Source of the DNA: Lucinisca nassula
Lineage: Eukaryota; Mollusca; Bivalvia; Lucinida; Lucinidae
Direction of reading: 5' to 3'
Length of the DNA: 64,000 nt
NCBI GenBank assembly: GCA_963580285.1
Contig: OY757025.1
Coordinates: 120,253,223-120,317,222, forward strand
Positions 11,345 through 21,625 of the stretch are shown in pieces (positions within the stretch are counted from its first letter, which is position 1; the number at the start of each line of letters is the position of its first letter). Below the pieces are notes generated by a model. That model ran no database searches. It saw only the letters and a list, made by a program, of their open reading frames with translations, and had not been told where the DNA came from. The translations under genes were made by a program, and so were the position numbers.

Positions 11345-12270
11345 AGATCGAAGCATCAGCAAGGCGTTCGATAAGATTCCCCTATCAGCGCCATCTGCTG
11401 AAGCGTTAGAGGTACTCTAAGCTTTCTCACAGGTTTCTCACAAGTCAGGAATCATTTTCGAAGGGAGGTCCTCCTCGTCAGTGCCAGTTGTCTCAGGAGT
11501 CCCGCAGGGCACCGTCCTCGGCCCTCTCCTGTTCCTCCTTTATATCAACGACCTCCCAGACAGAGTCGCCTCTACTACTAGGCTCTTCGCTGATAACATT
11601 CTCCTCTACCGGCAGATCAAGAGTGAAAAAGACCTGCGTATCCTACAAGAAGACCTCCAGATATTAGGGATTAGTTGATGTCCTTCAACCCAAGAAGTGT
11701 GAGGTCATCAGAATCTGCAAGAGGAAGAACCGGTGAACCGCCTCCTACCACATACAGTAGAAAGTCAATGGTTCGAGCTTCGATGGTTCGTTTACCACGG
11801 ATGAGTCGAACCAGTTCTTGAATCACACGGAGTTTCCTCCAAATACGAAATAAACATAATTAAGGGAGATTTTCTACTTTCATCTTGCATAGTATGCTGT
11901 GTGTACTCATTAGAATCGCCTCGATTCTAATGAGGCGATTCTAATGAGTATACACAGCAAACATTTTGATACAGATCACCAAAATTATATCCCACAATTA
12001 TAGCTATTATGCACTAATAGTAACCCTCCGTGGCTCGAACTACCGCTATCTCGAACAGATTTTCAAGATCCCAAAGGGGTTCGAACCATCGAGTTTCGAC
12101 TGTACACGGTCACCGACTCGCTACAGTCAAGTCTGGAAAGTACCTTACAGACACCCTCTCCAGGAACTCACATGTCGACCAGGTCACAAGAACGCGGCGA
12201 CTCATCAGCGTTTACACTTTTTGCTTACAGGACAGGAATATACGGAATAAACGAAATGTTGACAGTTAAT
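11345..12270 (+). pseudogene. LINE reverse transcriptase fragment split by an M3 MITE
   Basis: Plus-strand RT blocks: SKAFDK (about 11360), [20 protein letters not shown] (about 11490-11550), then RLFADN where the catalytic FADD would be expected, then KKCEVIRICK (about 11690). An M3 MITE at 11755-12102 interrupts the frame. The frame resumes with GHRLATVKSGKYL and RNSHVDQVTR (about 12108-12200). The FADN change, stops and frameshifts make it a relic. Removing the MITE and one TA copy restores continuity of the reading frame across the junction. Confidence 0.8.
11755..12102. mobile_element. M3 MITE inserted in a LINE, with a stuttered core
   Basis: The ends are CAGTAGAAAGTCAATGGTTC and TTCGAACCATCGAGTTTCGA then CTG. 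It is flanked by TA on both sides. The core at 11902-11952 carries an internal repeat: GAATCGCCTC, GATTCTAATGAGGCG, ATTCTAATGAG, as if the hairpin tip had been copied twice. Confidence 0.85.
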
Positions 12271-12452
12271 GTCACCGTTTAGAATCATTTTCCTAAACTC
12301 AGAGACAATCGACACATCAGTGCTGTGAATACTTCTGTTTAGCAAAAAGGTTCATTTCTTTCTGCCTTTCATCATATCATTTGTATACGCAGTGGACTGA
12401 TTTAACCGCTTAATAGAACCATGCAAAGATGACCAACTACGCCAATCTATTC

Positions 12453-13074
12453 ATTATGATGTGACATAGCTAGAACAGATATTTTCTGTTAAAATGTATG
12501 ATATTTTCTTATAAATGCTCAGAACACATGTTGTGTGTGCTCGTTAGAACAGCCACGCTGTGGCGGCCCTAGACGAGGCGATTCTAAGGAATATCCACAA
12601 CCTATCTTTTGGAGCAGATATGAAAAACATTATGTATACCCCAGTATACACCAGTTTTCTCTACCGGCCCCGATAGCTCAGTTGGTAGAGTGTACGCTCC
12701 GGGGAACGGGAGGTCACGGGTTCGATCCCGGGCCGCGACATACCAAAGTCGTTAAGAACGGTACTAGCTGCTCCTCGCTTGGCACTCAGATTTACGAGGT
12801 AGAGCTAGGACTGATCGACACAGTGTCAGAATAATGTGACTGGGCGTGGTATCATGTAATGTGTCTGGGACATAATACTTCAGTGAGGCAGCACTATATA
12901 AGTGACCATTGAGCTCCCTGTCGCAACCAGTCACCGTCGTGATATGACGGAAAAATTGTTGAAAGCGACGTTAAACCCGAATTCATACACACACACACAC
13001 ACACACACACGCGCGCGCGTTTTCTCTATATAATATTGGGTTTGCAGGGTGGTCATTACACGAACTTGTAAACG
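12453..13074. mobile_element. Decayed M2-type MITE carrying a SINE
   Basis: Recognisable M2 parts: TATTTTCTTATAAATGCTC, a mutated core near 12530-12580 (GCTCGTTAGAACAGCC against GACGAGGCGATTCTAA), GGAGCAGATATGAAAAACAT, and after the SINE the pieces TTCTCTATATAATATTGGGT and TCATTACACGAACTTGT. The core arms no longer pair well. The outer left end is uncertain. Confidence 0.6.
12664..13018 (+). mobile_element. tRNA-derived SINE (S2) with target duplication
   Basis: The head is tRNA-like: A box TAGCTCAGTTGGTAGAG (12674-12690) and B box GGTTCGATCCC (about 12719-12729). The body includes CAGTGAGGCAGCACTATATA and CCGTCGTGATATGACGGAAA. The 3' tail is GCGACGTTAAACCC followed by a CA repeat. It is flanked by a 10-bp duplication, GTTTTCTCTA, at 12654-12663 and 13019-13028. 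This tail is common in molluscan SINEs as far as I know. Confidence 0.88.
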
Positions 13075-13100
13075 ATTAACATCTGACTATTTTCGTTTAA

Positions 13101-13372
13101 CATCACGTGAACAAATCCGTGAAATGAACACCCCATAAACCCCATTCTATATGGAGAAAACCGGGGTATACATTATCTTTCTTATTTCTGCTCCAAAACA
13201 AAGGTTGTGGGTACTCGTTAGAACCGCCTCAATGAGGCGGTTCTAACGAGCACCCATAACCTATGCTTGCAGGGTAAATATGAAAACTATCAGAGATTTT
13301 AATCAGAAAAAAGGCCACTGTTTTGGAGATGTGATTAAAGAATGCTTCATGTGGTACGGTGTGTTATATGAC
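13101..13372. mobile_element. M2 hairpin MITE
   Basis: The left end is CATCACGTGAACAAATCCG. Next are the inner inverted pair AACCCCATTCTATATGG and GAGAAAACCGGGG, and the core palindrome at about 13206-13256 (GTACTCGTTAGAACCGCCTC, AAT, inverse). The right end is mutated (GGTACGGTGTGTTATATG). Confidence 0.8.
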
Positions 13373-13654
13373 CTTAGATAACAAATATTAAGGGATAATT
13401 TAGTGAGAATTTTCTTACATCCCACCACTGATTTTCTGAACTATAAGCCATCTCATCTGGATCGACACTATTTTCATAGGTATTCAGGTTGAAAAGGGCC
13501 AAAACCAGCATTTGCTAAAACCAAAAAACAAAGGTATCTTTTTTCCACGCACCGGTCCAATTTATAATAAAGCAATGTCCTCCAGCATTGGTCCAGAATA
13601 CAAACTTCTATGAAAACGTGTTACACTGAAACGATTGATTGGAACTTTAATGTC

Positions 13655-13739
<85 letters not shown>
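13655..13739. repeat. (CT)n microsatellite
   Basis: About 42 uninterrupted CT units. Confidence 0.98.
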
Positions 13740-13741
<2 letters not shown>

Positions 13742-13827
13742 ATAAGCTAATAATATTAACAGTTTGGTGCCCCAGTGACTTGATTTGGCGACAACCTCGC
13801 TTCACCCTACCGTCCCGGTTACGCAGA

Positions 13828-13935
13828 TATATATCGCCCCCGCCCACATCGGGGCTTGAAAAAAATAGATTGGGCTGCATGTTGCTTCTACGCAGAGCTG
13901 AAACTGACGGCAAATGAGTACTCGTAAACCATTTA
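13828..13935 (+). repeat. S1 retroposon head fragment
   Basis: GCCCCCGCCCACATCGGGGC, TTGAAAAAAATAGATTGGGC and CTACGCAGAGCTGAAAC correspond to the S1 head. The tail is absent. Confidence 0.6.
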
Positions 13936-14223
13936 GTCAAGATAAGTTCTGTGAGTCATAAAAGCCTTTTGATTTCATTGGTCGAGACACTGTGACTTGT
14001 AACTCAACAATTCACACACGAGGGCGGATCTCATTCGATTTTAACACACTGACAATCTCCAATAATATTTTCTTCCTTCGAATTCTCCCAACCTTTCACC
14101 ATTCTTAGAAGAAAGTTTTGACTGAAACACAAAAATTTTTGCAATGTTTTGGATTCAATAAAATGGCGTATTTTCAACGTCTTACGTCTAGGAATCTACA
14201 AATTTGGTCATGAAATGGCGCCG
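13936..14223. other. AT-rich sequence without recognised features
   Basis: No open frame of note and no repeat family I can name. Confidence 0.5.
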
Positions 14224-14499
14224 CATCACGTGAACAAGTCCGTGAAATGAACACCCCCTAAACCCCACTTTATATAGAGAAAACTGGGGATTAAGGGGGT
14301 ATTCATTATTTTCTTATTTTTGCTCCAAGACATAAGTTGTGGGTACTCGTTAGAACCGCCTCGATGAGGCGGTTCTAACGAGCACCCAAAACCTATGTTT
14401 AGAGTATAAATAAGAAAAATATCACAAATTTTCACAAAAAAATACCTTTTTTTTAGGATTGAAAAATGCACTATATCACACGGATGTGTTATCGTAATG
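14224..14499. mobile_element. M2 hairpin MITE
   Basis: The ends are CATCACGTGAACAAGTCCG and CACGGATGTGTTATCGTAATG-like text. There is an inner pair around ACTTTATATAGAGAAAACT. The core is at about 14343-14391 with arms GTACTCGTTAGAACCGCCTC and its inverse. Confidence 0.85.
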
Positions 14500-15005
14500 G
14501 GGTTTTCGCGTCATATTAAATCACATTAACTTTCCTTTGCCAATATTGGCAATGTAGGATAATTATATACAGCTCCATCGGCACTTTTTAAATTAAGGAA
14601 CTTTTGAAAATGTTTTGAACACGGAGCACTATTTTCTCACGGATGTCCCTTTCCAAGAGTCTTGGTGGTGATAAGGCCATTTGCATTAGGCCAATTTTAG
14701 TCTTGTTTTATATATGGGTCGATTGTCGATCACAATCGCCAGAAAATCAAACTGTTTGGCAGCTGGCATAATTTTATCATAGTTATGATTTTTACGCAGA
14801 TACTGTCCATATAAGACAAAGTCTAAATAATTTTAGTGGTGTCGAAATACAAGATAAGCTGTAATTATCATATCTCGTGACGAATTGTTTAACCCATCTG
14901 TGCCTAGCATCCGAAATTCGGCATATGCAGGCAGTATAGATCCAGATCAGCCAGAAAAGAAAGCAGAGTCTGGTCAGTTTTTATTTTATTTTATTCATTT
15001 TTTAT
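14500..15005. other. AT-rich sequence with a truncated family G fragment
   Basis: Mostly featureless. Near 14889-14980 there is TTTAACCCATCTGTGCCTAG followed by CAGTATAGATCCAGATCAG, a piece of the TTAA hairpin family, cut off before the M2 element at 15006. Confidence 0.5.
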
Positions 15006-15285
15006 CATTAGGAAAACATGTCCGTAAGAAATAATGGCGTCCGACATGGTGTCAGAAAATGATAAATATTAGGTAAAAATGATAACATCTTTATAATTTG
15101 TGTTTTCAACATAGATTGTTGGTGCTCGTTAGAACCGCCTCAATGAGGCGGTTCTAACGAGTACCCACAACCTATGCCTTGGAGCAGAAATAGGAAAAAT
15201 AATGTATACCCCTGTAAACCCCAGTTTTCTCTGAATAAAGTGGGGTTTAGGGGGGTGTTCATTTCACGGACTTGTTCACGTGATG
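15006..15285. mobile_element. M2 hairpin MITE (inverted)
   Basis: The left end is CATTAGGAAAACATGTCCG; the right end is CGGACTTGTTCACGTGATG. The core is at about 15120-15168 with loop AATG. GGGGTTTAGGGGGGTGTTCA marks the outer right half. Confidence 0.85.
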
Positions 15286-15287
15286 TA

Positions 15288-15561
15288 TAATGTTATTCTT
15301 AATTTTATTTTTATTATTATTATTATTATTTTTTTTTTTTTTTTTTTTTTTTTACGGCACTTTCAAGATTATTTCACTTATATCGGGCCGATCATAATCA
15401 GAGGTGGTTGAAAACCGGAGTACCCGGAGGAAAAACACCTGACCTCCCGTTTCAGAACTTGGCGCCTCACATGAGACTCGAGCCAGGCTCGAACCAACAG
15501 CGGTGAAAGCCCTAATGGTTAAGAGTCAGCACTCTTATCCACTAGGCGACGGAGACCCGTC
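15288..15561 (-). mobile_element. tRNA-derived SINE (S4)
   Basis: On the minus strand the head has A box CGCCTAGTGGATAAGAG and a variant B box (GGTTCGAGCC). The body contains a GGTTTTCAACCACCTCTGAT analogue of the AACCGGAGTACCCGGAG block and AGTGAAATAATCTTGAAAG. A poly-A/TTA-rich tail follows, seen on the plus strand as a T run at 15330-15352. The conserved body resembles the central domain of metazoan SINE superfamilies. That identification is inference. Confidence 0.8.
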
Positions 15562-15689
15562 AGGGGTCTGGTCAGAGTATATGCCGTTTTCTTTGAGTAT
15601 ACAGGATAACTTACAGCATATAAAATAACACGACAAACCCTCAACAGGAAGCTGCAATGGCAAAGAAGATTCCATTCGTCAAAAAAGTA

Positions 15690-16045
15690 CAGTCAAACTT
15701 CAATGCCTCGAACACCTTTGGGACCTCGAAAATCTGTTCGAGACAGGGGTAGTTCGAGCCACTGAGGATTACTGCCAGGAGGCATAACGAGATACTTTTT
15801 GACATCTTTTCGGTGTTCTAAGATGAATATGTATGCTGTGTGTGCTCATTAGAATCGCCTCATCGAGGCGATTCTAATGAGTACACACAGCATACATTTG
15901 CATACATTTGCAAGATAAAAGACTAAAATCTCCTTAATTATCCCCACTATTTCTTATGTATAGGATTTCGCTAGGGGCTCAAGAATGGATTCGACACATA
16001 CATGGTAAATGAGCCATCGGTGTTCGAGCCATCGAAGTTCTACTG
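15690..16045. mobile_element. M3 MITE
   Basis: The ends are CAGTCAAACTTCAATGCCTC and the inverse of CAGTAGAACTTCGATGGCTC, with TA on both sides. The core is at 15843-15886 (arms with GAATCGCCTC and GAGGCGATTC, loop ATC). A 10-bp tandem duplication of CATACATTTG lies just right of the core. Confidence 0.88.
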
Positions 16046-16293
16046 TAATGTTGTTCTTAATTTTATTAATATTATTATTATTACGACACTTTCAAGATTA
16101 TTTCACTTATATCGAGCCGATCATTAATCAGTGATGGGCGAAAACCGGCGTATCCGGAGAAAAAACACTTAACCATCCGTTGCAGAACTTGACGTCTCAC
16201 ATATGGCCCGAGCCAGGCTCGAACCCACAGTGGTGAGAGAACTAATGATTAAGAGTCAGCGCTCTCATCCACTGAGACGCGGAGGCCCGTCTA
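16046..16293 (-). mobile_element. tRNA-derived SINE (S4)
   Basis: Same family as 15288-15561: TTTCAAGATTATTTCACTTA, AAAACCGGCGTATCCGGAG, GAGCCAGGCTCGAACCC (B box inverse) and CTCTCATCCACTGAGACGC (A box region inverse). It starts immediately after the M3 element. Confidence 0.8.
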
Positions 16294-16654
16294 TTTCACT
16301 AATGCTAGGCCTGATGTATAAAGTTGTTTATATTTACCTAATATACATGTACTAGCACATAGCGTCAAAAAATTGAACGTTGGCTAACATTGAAGCCCTT
16401 AAGAGGGTCTTCACTGCTTGCTTAAAGTACTTAATTTGCTGTAACACTTTCACACTGTGTGACGATTGTTACGGGCCGCAATTCGTGCCTTCAGATATCT
16501 ACCGTAGTAAATTAGATTAATATATGCATCACGTCAGCGAGTCAACTCTTTGGCATTTGACTTGCACCCGAGTAGCCCGGGTACGAATCTCATCACAGGC
16601 GGGATTTTTTTCAGTTGTGATTCGTTTCTTTGTTTCAACGAGACAATGAATAAT

Positions 16655-16958
16655 CGTTTTGTTTTGTTTAACGGCCCGGTCAACACTATTTTATGTCATT
16701 TTTGAGCCGGTCAGTTTACCTATCCACACATTTTTCTGGGCAGGCTTATACGTAAGCGGTAAACCAGCACAGTGCACATTGTTTCGCCAGAAACTGACAA
16801 TTGCCCTTCTTGAATCAGCGGAAGGGAGAGAATGACCGTAGAAAATATTTCATGATCCATCTCCATGAAATAATGTTGCCGACCCCGGCAGGTATCGAAC
16901 CCCCGTCCTCCTAATCACCACTCAGAAGCGCATCCGCCTGAGCTACCGAAGCAGGGAT
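16655..16958 (-). mobile_element. tRNA-derived SINE (S3)
   Basis: On the minus strand: A box TAGCTCAGGCGGATGCG (about 16940), B box GGTTCGATACC (about 16895), then a body including ACGGTCATTCTCTCCCTTCC and CAGTTTCTGGCGAAA, and a tail with GTTGACCGGGCCGTTAAAC. Sister copies lie at 20614-20935 and 33605-33893. Confidence 0.85.
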
Positions 16959-17094
16959 GAATAATCGTAACACCGTCACTCAGTACTAATGTGACGATTG
17001 TATTTAGGTGTAGATTAGGGTAATTGATCTGAATGCCCGACTAAGACTGTTCCGTACTCTTAGACTTTAGAAATTTAGCCACTATTGAACCAGA

Positions 17095-17210
17095 AAGCCC
17101 AAAACGGGTAGTTGGCAAACAGTGCAGACCCAGATCAGACGCCACAGAACGCGGCGTCTGACCAGGGCCTTCGTCTGACCAGGGCCTACATTCAGCCAGT
17201 TTCCAAATGG
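17095..17210. repeat. Family G hairpin fragment
   Basis: GGCAAACAGTGCAGACCCAG, ATCAGACGCC, ACAGAACGCGGCGTCTGACC and a short duplicated CGTCTGACCAGGGCCT. This is the arm text of the TTAA hairpin family without complete ends. Confidence 0.6.
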
Positions 17211-17302
17211 ATTTTGAACAAAACACAACCTGACACCCCTAAATTTTGAAATAGGCTCCTGCTATATAGAGACAGGAATATTCCATTAGGTACAAAAAAC
17301 GG

Positions 17303-17530
17303 TTAACCCATATATGCCTAGTTGCCCTTTTTTGGGACGTTGGCAAACAGTGTAGACCCAGATCAGACGCCGCAGAACGCGGCGTCTGATTTGGGTCTAC
17401 ACTGTTTGCTCAAAGAATATACATGTTTGTACAACTTACATTAAACAAAACAAATCTGACACCCCTATAATTGAAAATGGACAACTCCAAATTTATAAGA
17501 TGGAAGATTCCATTGTCATATATGGGTTAA
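17303..17530. mobile_element. piggyBac-like MITE with hairpin (family G)
   Basis: Begins TTAACCCATATATG and ends CATATATGGGTTAA, giving inverted ends that include TTAA. The centre (about 17340-17411) is a perfect stem: GCAAACAGTGTAGACCCAGA, TCAGACGCCGC, AGAAC, then the inverse. Confidence 0.75.
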
Positions 17531-17904
17531 GCAAACAGTGTACACCTTCATTAGGCTGTTCTGAGGTGTCTGACCTAGGTCTACGCTGTCAATGTCCAGT
17601 TCAGATTTTATTTTTTACATACAACTATGACATCGCAAGGAGAAGACAAGCGCTGCTATGGACAACCGATACCCCAGTTTTGAATATGGTCAGCGATAGC
17701 CACGTGGACAATAGCAGGCAGGAAGCTTCTGCAGTTTGTGACTTTGAGTCGAATGATAAACAATGGACCAACCCGTTATATTGTTACTGTACCTGGCCAA
17801 AGCCATTTCATCGTAACTTCTATTGGACATAAAAGGTTCACAGTAAGAATATAAAAAAAAAAAACACTAAAGTAAAGAAACTTAACAAGGTTAGGCCACA
17901 TGAC

Positions 17905-18055
17905 CAAGGGAGTGTTCGAGTTTTATGTACCATCAACAACTAAGGGCATACGGAGACGGTTTAAAGACTCATCCGAAAGTCTTAAGAGGATCGATCCTGC
18001 GACCCCTGGTTTACAAGGTGAGTAGCGTAACCACTACACCACGGAGGCTTCTCAT
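17905..18055 (-). mobile_element. tRNA-like SINE (S6)
   Basis: On the minus strand it begins AGAAGCCTCCGTGGTGTAGT (A box GTGGTGTAGTGGTTACGCTA) with B-box-like GGTCGCAGGATCGATCC. The body continues with AAGACTTTCGGATGAGTC. Copies lie at 31665-31741 and 61465-61628. Confidence 0.7.
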
Positions 18056-18084
18056 GACAAGGTGGGGGGACTGATAAATCTTCA

Positions 18085-18232
18085 ATTGTTGATCAGACAT
18101 GGGCGAAAACCGGAGAACCCGGAGAAAACCACTTGACCTTCCATTTCAGAACTTAGCGTCTCACATGTGACACGAGTCAGACTCGGAGACGTAATGATTA
18201 AGAGAATCCATTAAGCCACGGAGGTCCGTAGA
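18085..18232 (-). repeat. S4 SINE fragment
   Basis: GGGCGAAAACCGGAGAACCC, AACTTAGCGTCTCACATGTG and ATCCATTAAGCCACGGAGG. The head is partly deleted. Confidence 0.6.
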
Positions 18233-18536
18233 CATACAGTCATATGTTTGCTAATGTGTTTGGCATGAAAATGTCTAACTTTATAATTTGTTGAATTCCA
18301 ACGCCTTTACAAAATTATGAGTATTTCGGTATATGCATCCATTATATCAGTTTTTCAAATAACACAGGAAAAGTAGAAAATAGAAAATTATTTTAATTAA
18401 CACTATTCAATGGTGACAATTATCATAACATTTTCACTTCATTACAATACAGTTTGACAGACAAAACTACAAAGATAACAATACTATTACTACATTGTTT
18501 TGAATACACTGCAAGTAATGTGCAAACTGATATATA

Positions 18537-18741
18537 CAGTAAAATTCCTATCTTAAGACCACGTTTGGTACTGTTCAAAAGTGGTCTTAAGACCACTTTT
18601 AAACAGTCCCAAAGGTGGTCACTGGCCAGAGGACACGGTATGCAGAAAACACAAAGACAGAATAGCTGAAACGTTCTAAATAAGCTTTTTAAAGCAGAAT
18701 TAGTCTCAATTCTTGGTGGTCTTAATAGCGGAATTTCACTT
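18537..18741. mobile_element. pogo-like MITE, family B
   Basis: The left end is CAGTAAAATTCCTATCTTAA; the right end is GGTGGTCTTAATAGCGGAAT then TTCACT. Inside is a palindrome around GTGGTCTTAAGACCACTTTT, then GTCCCAAAGGTGGTCACTGG. Further copies are at 20218, 34251 and 60284. CAGT ends and TA flanks suggest a Tc1/pogo class element. Confidence 0.75.
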
Positions 18742-18782
18742 TATATGTACATGCGGTTCAGCTGTTAAAAATTTCATGTTTT

Positions 18783-18827
18783 TTTATTTATTTATTTATA
18801 TATTTATTATTTTAAACCCATCCATAT

Positions 18828-18862
<35 letters not shown>

Positions 18863-18885
18863 CTTATTTATTTATTTATACCCAT
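18783..18885. repeat. (TTTA)n microsatellite
   Basis: TTTATTTATTTA repeats in two blocks with CCCATCCATA interruptions. Confidence 0.9.
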
Positions 18886-18984
18886 CCATACCCAATTTTA
18901 TTTCGCTTTATAGGCGTGTTTTCGTATTGAAAGGAAGTCTATATGTCACAGGGGCGTATTATCGTACACTCTTGTAAACCCAAT

Positions 18985-19185
18985 TTTATATTGCGAATCT
19001 TACATGAGTGTTCATGAATTATTGAATTTATTCAACGAGTTGATGAAAAGGGAGAAAATGCGAGGCTTTATCGAGCATTTTATCCATTTTCCTCAACGAG
19101 TTTGTTAAATTCAATAATACATGAGCACGAATGCAAGATTCTATTTATCATATGATATTTAAAAGGCATTTTATTCACTATTTTT
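18985..19185. mobile_element. Inverted-repeat element with CATATGATA-type end
   Basis: GAATCTTACATGAGTGTTCA and GAGCACGAATGCAAGATTC face each other, with internal TTATTGAATTTATTCAACGA matched by GTTTGTTAAATTCAATAATA. A similar structure (CTTACACGAGCGATCATTTC, then CCACGAGTGTAAG) occurs at 35704-36000. Confidence 0.6.
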
Positions 19186-19499
19186 TAATAAAAATCTCAA
19201 CATTCCACCATTAGTAAACGCGACGTCGTTAAGGACGTCGTACATGTAGCGTTACGGGGCGTATCTAAGTAATTTGCATATTTAATCCACTAGTGGATTA
19301 TCGTATGTACAATAACATCTCAGACGCGACCTCATTTAATAAATAGACAAATGCCGGGTTTATACATTTTTTGCTTATTTCTTTTAGAAAAACGGAGATT
19401 ATGACTACCCGTTAGATCCGAATAAATGAGCACCGTGCAGAATTAAGAAAAAGCGTGCTACTGCAGTTGTATGGGGTGCCGTTTAACTATTTAATCCGT

Positions 19500-19862
19500 A
19501 TTTATAGATATCCATAAATCGAATTATGATATCCATAATTCATTTTATGGATATTCATAAATCAGCCGAATAATGGATATCCATAATTCGAATAATTGAT
19601 ATCCATAAATCGAATTATGGATATCCATAATTCGATATCATTAATTTAGATAGATTTAGGGATATCCATAATTCGATTTATGGATATCCATAATTCGAAT
19701 TATGGATATCAATAATTCGATTTATGGATATCCATTATTCCTCTGATTTATGGATATCCATAATTCGATTTATGGATATCCATAATTCGATTTATGGATA
19801 TCCATAATTCAGATCGATTTATGGATATCCTTAATTCGAATTATGGATATCCATAAATCACC
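19500..19862. repeat. Palindromic GATATC satellite, left array
   Basis: About 16 degenerate copies of a self-complementary monomer of the form ATTATGGATATCCATAATTC, G, A. Each monomer is centred on an EcoRV-like GATATC. Confidence 0.9.
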
Positions 19863-19929
19863 GTCAAAGCTTTTGGTTTAATGATTTCTCCCTAAGACAC
19901 GTGATTGTTTAATGTAAAAAAAATCTTCA

Positions 19930-20150
19930 AGGTCTTCATGATGGCCAGTCAAAGGGACCTCTCTGCCGTGCCGCCTTTTCAGCCCGTAAGGCTTCCAAAG
20001 CAAAGGACGCCCTACGCTGAACCCCCGCCACGTGTGCAGTTAAATATCGGAACCAGCCGTAAGAACTGGAAATTCCGGCCAGCGCATCCTGTCCCTCTGG
20101 AATCACCTCTATGAGGGCTGCGCACCTAAGGACACTGAAAGTCGGACGTT
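19930..20150. other. GC-rich island open on both strands
   Basis: A compositional outlier between satellite blocks. The plus strand is open from 19905 (peptide with SQRDLSAVPPFQPVRLPKQR) to a stop at 20114. The minus strand is open for about 69 codons, ending in a TGA near 19940, with segments GISSSYGWFRYLTAHVAG and FALEALRAEKAARQRG, and an ATTAAA lies about 25 bp beyond that stop. The alanine- and charge-rich minus frame looks slightly more protein-like. It may be a captured exon or a transposase remnant; I recognise neither frame. Confidence 0.35.
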
Positions 20151-20217
20151 AGATTATAATTATCCAAACAGGCAATCCGTGCAAGCTTTCTGGAGAAAAA
20201 TGCACATGGTCGTTATA

Positions 20218-20388
20218 CAGTAAAATTCCTATATTAATACCACCTTTGAACAATTCCAAAGGTGGTCCCTGACCAGAGAGCAATGTGTGCAGAATTCACG
20301 AAGACAGAATAACTGCACCCTTCTAAATAAACTTTTTAAAGCAGAATTAGTGTTAATTTTAGGTGGTCTTAATAGCAGAAATTCTCTG
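20218..20388. mobile_element. pogo-like MITE, family B
   Basis: CAGTAAAATTCCTATATTAA to GGTGGTCTTAATAGCAGAAA then TTCTCTG, flanked by TA. The internal palindrome of the 18537 copy has been lost. Confidence 0.75.
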
Positions 20389-20487
20389 TATATAGCATTA
20401 ACATATATCCATATACATGTAATAGTCTATATCCATATAATAGTCTACTTGAGATGTATGGAGTACCAGGTAAATTCAGATATACCT

Positions 20488-21045
20488 CCTGGCCCCCGCC
20501 CATTGGGGCTTGGAGAAATAGATTTGGCTGCATTATCTGAGAGTACTGGTAAACCGCTTAGAATGTCTAAGCCTGTCCAAACAAAGTCGTTTGAGTCAAT
20601 GGGTGACAGGGTTATGTTTGTTTGTTTTAGATTTGAGTTTAACAGCCCAGTCAACACTAATTTAGGTCATTTTTGGGCCGGTCAGTTTACCTATTCACAC
20701 TTTTTCTGAGCAGGCTTATACGTACGCAGTTAACCAGTACAGTGCACATTCTTTCGCCAGACACTGACAACTGCCCTTCTTGAATTAGCGAAAGGGAGAG
20801 AATGACAGTAGAAAATATTTTATGACCAATCTCCACGAGAGAATGTTGCCGACCCTGGCAGGTATTGAAGCCGCGTCCTCCTGATCACCAGTCAGACGCG
20901 CATCCGAGTGAGCTACCGAGGCCAGCGGGATTTAGATGTCATATAACCCCAATGAAGGCTTAATGCCCAACATAATTGGAAGCAACGTCTCCAAAATGAC
21001 CTAAAAGTATTGAATGGGACGTTAAACCTCAAATCAAACAAAACA
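20488..21045 (+). repeat. S1 retroposon interrupted by an S3 SINE
   Basis: The head part 20488-20613 (CCCCCGCCCATTGGGGCTTG to TCAATGGGTGACAGGGTT) and tail part 20936-21045 (GATTTAGATGTCAT to GGGACGTTAAACCTCAAATC) form one copy, split by the S3 SINE. Confidence 0.75.
20614..20935 (-). mobile_element. tRNA-derived SINE (S3), nested in S1
   Basis: Same landmarks as 16655-16958: the A-box and B-box regions in inverse near 20870-20925 (GGTATTGAAGCCGCG, GAGTGAGCTACCGAGGCC), the body AAAGGGAGAGAATGACAGTA and a tail toward 20640. Confidence 0.8.
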
Positions 21046-21189
21046 TATCTCTCCTACACCATAGGCCACCACTAAGCCTACCCTTCATTACCGGCTTTTA
21101 TTACACACCTAAATCGGAAACCTGGCGCGAATAGTCGATTTTTTGTGTGTTTTGTTATGCAAAGGGAGCAGTCATTATTCATTAGGTTT

Positions 21190-21625
21190 ATTTGCAGAGT
21201 TGAATTATGGATATCCATAATTCGATTTATGGAAATCCATAAATCAGCCAAATAATGGCTATCCATAATTCGAATTAAGGATATCCATAATTTTATTCAT
21301 GGATATCAATATTTCGATCTAAATTAATGATATCCATAAATCGATATATGGATATCCATAATTCGATTCATGGGTATCCATAATTTGATTTATGGATATC
21401 CATAAATCAGCCGAATAATGGATATCCATAATTCGATTTATGGATATCAATTAATCGAATAATGGATATCCATTATTCGATTTATCGATATCATTAATTC
21501 AGTTCGATTTATGGATATCCGTAATTCGATCTATGGAGATCCATAATTCGAATTATGGATATCTATAAATAATATGGATATTCACAATTCGAATTATTGA
21601 TATCCATCAATAATTATGGATATCT
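21190..21625. repeat. Palindromic GATATC satellite, right array
   Basis: The same ATTATGGATATCCATAATTC monomer as 19500-19862, about 18-20 copies with more substitutions. Confidence 0.9.

Noticed and set aside
12664..12740. Possible tRNA gene
   Set aside because: The A and B boxes are good, but the acceptor ends do not pair well and the sequence continues into a SINE body with tail and target duplication.
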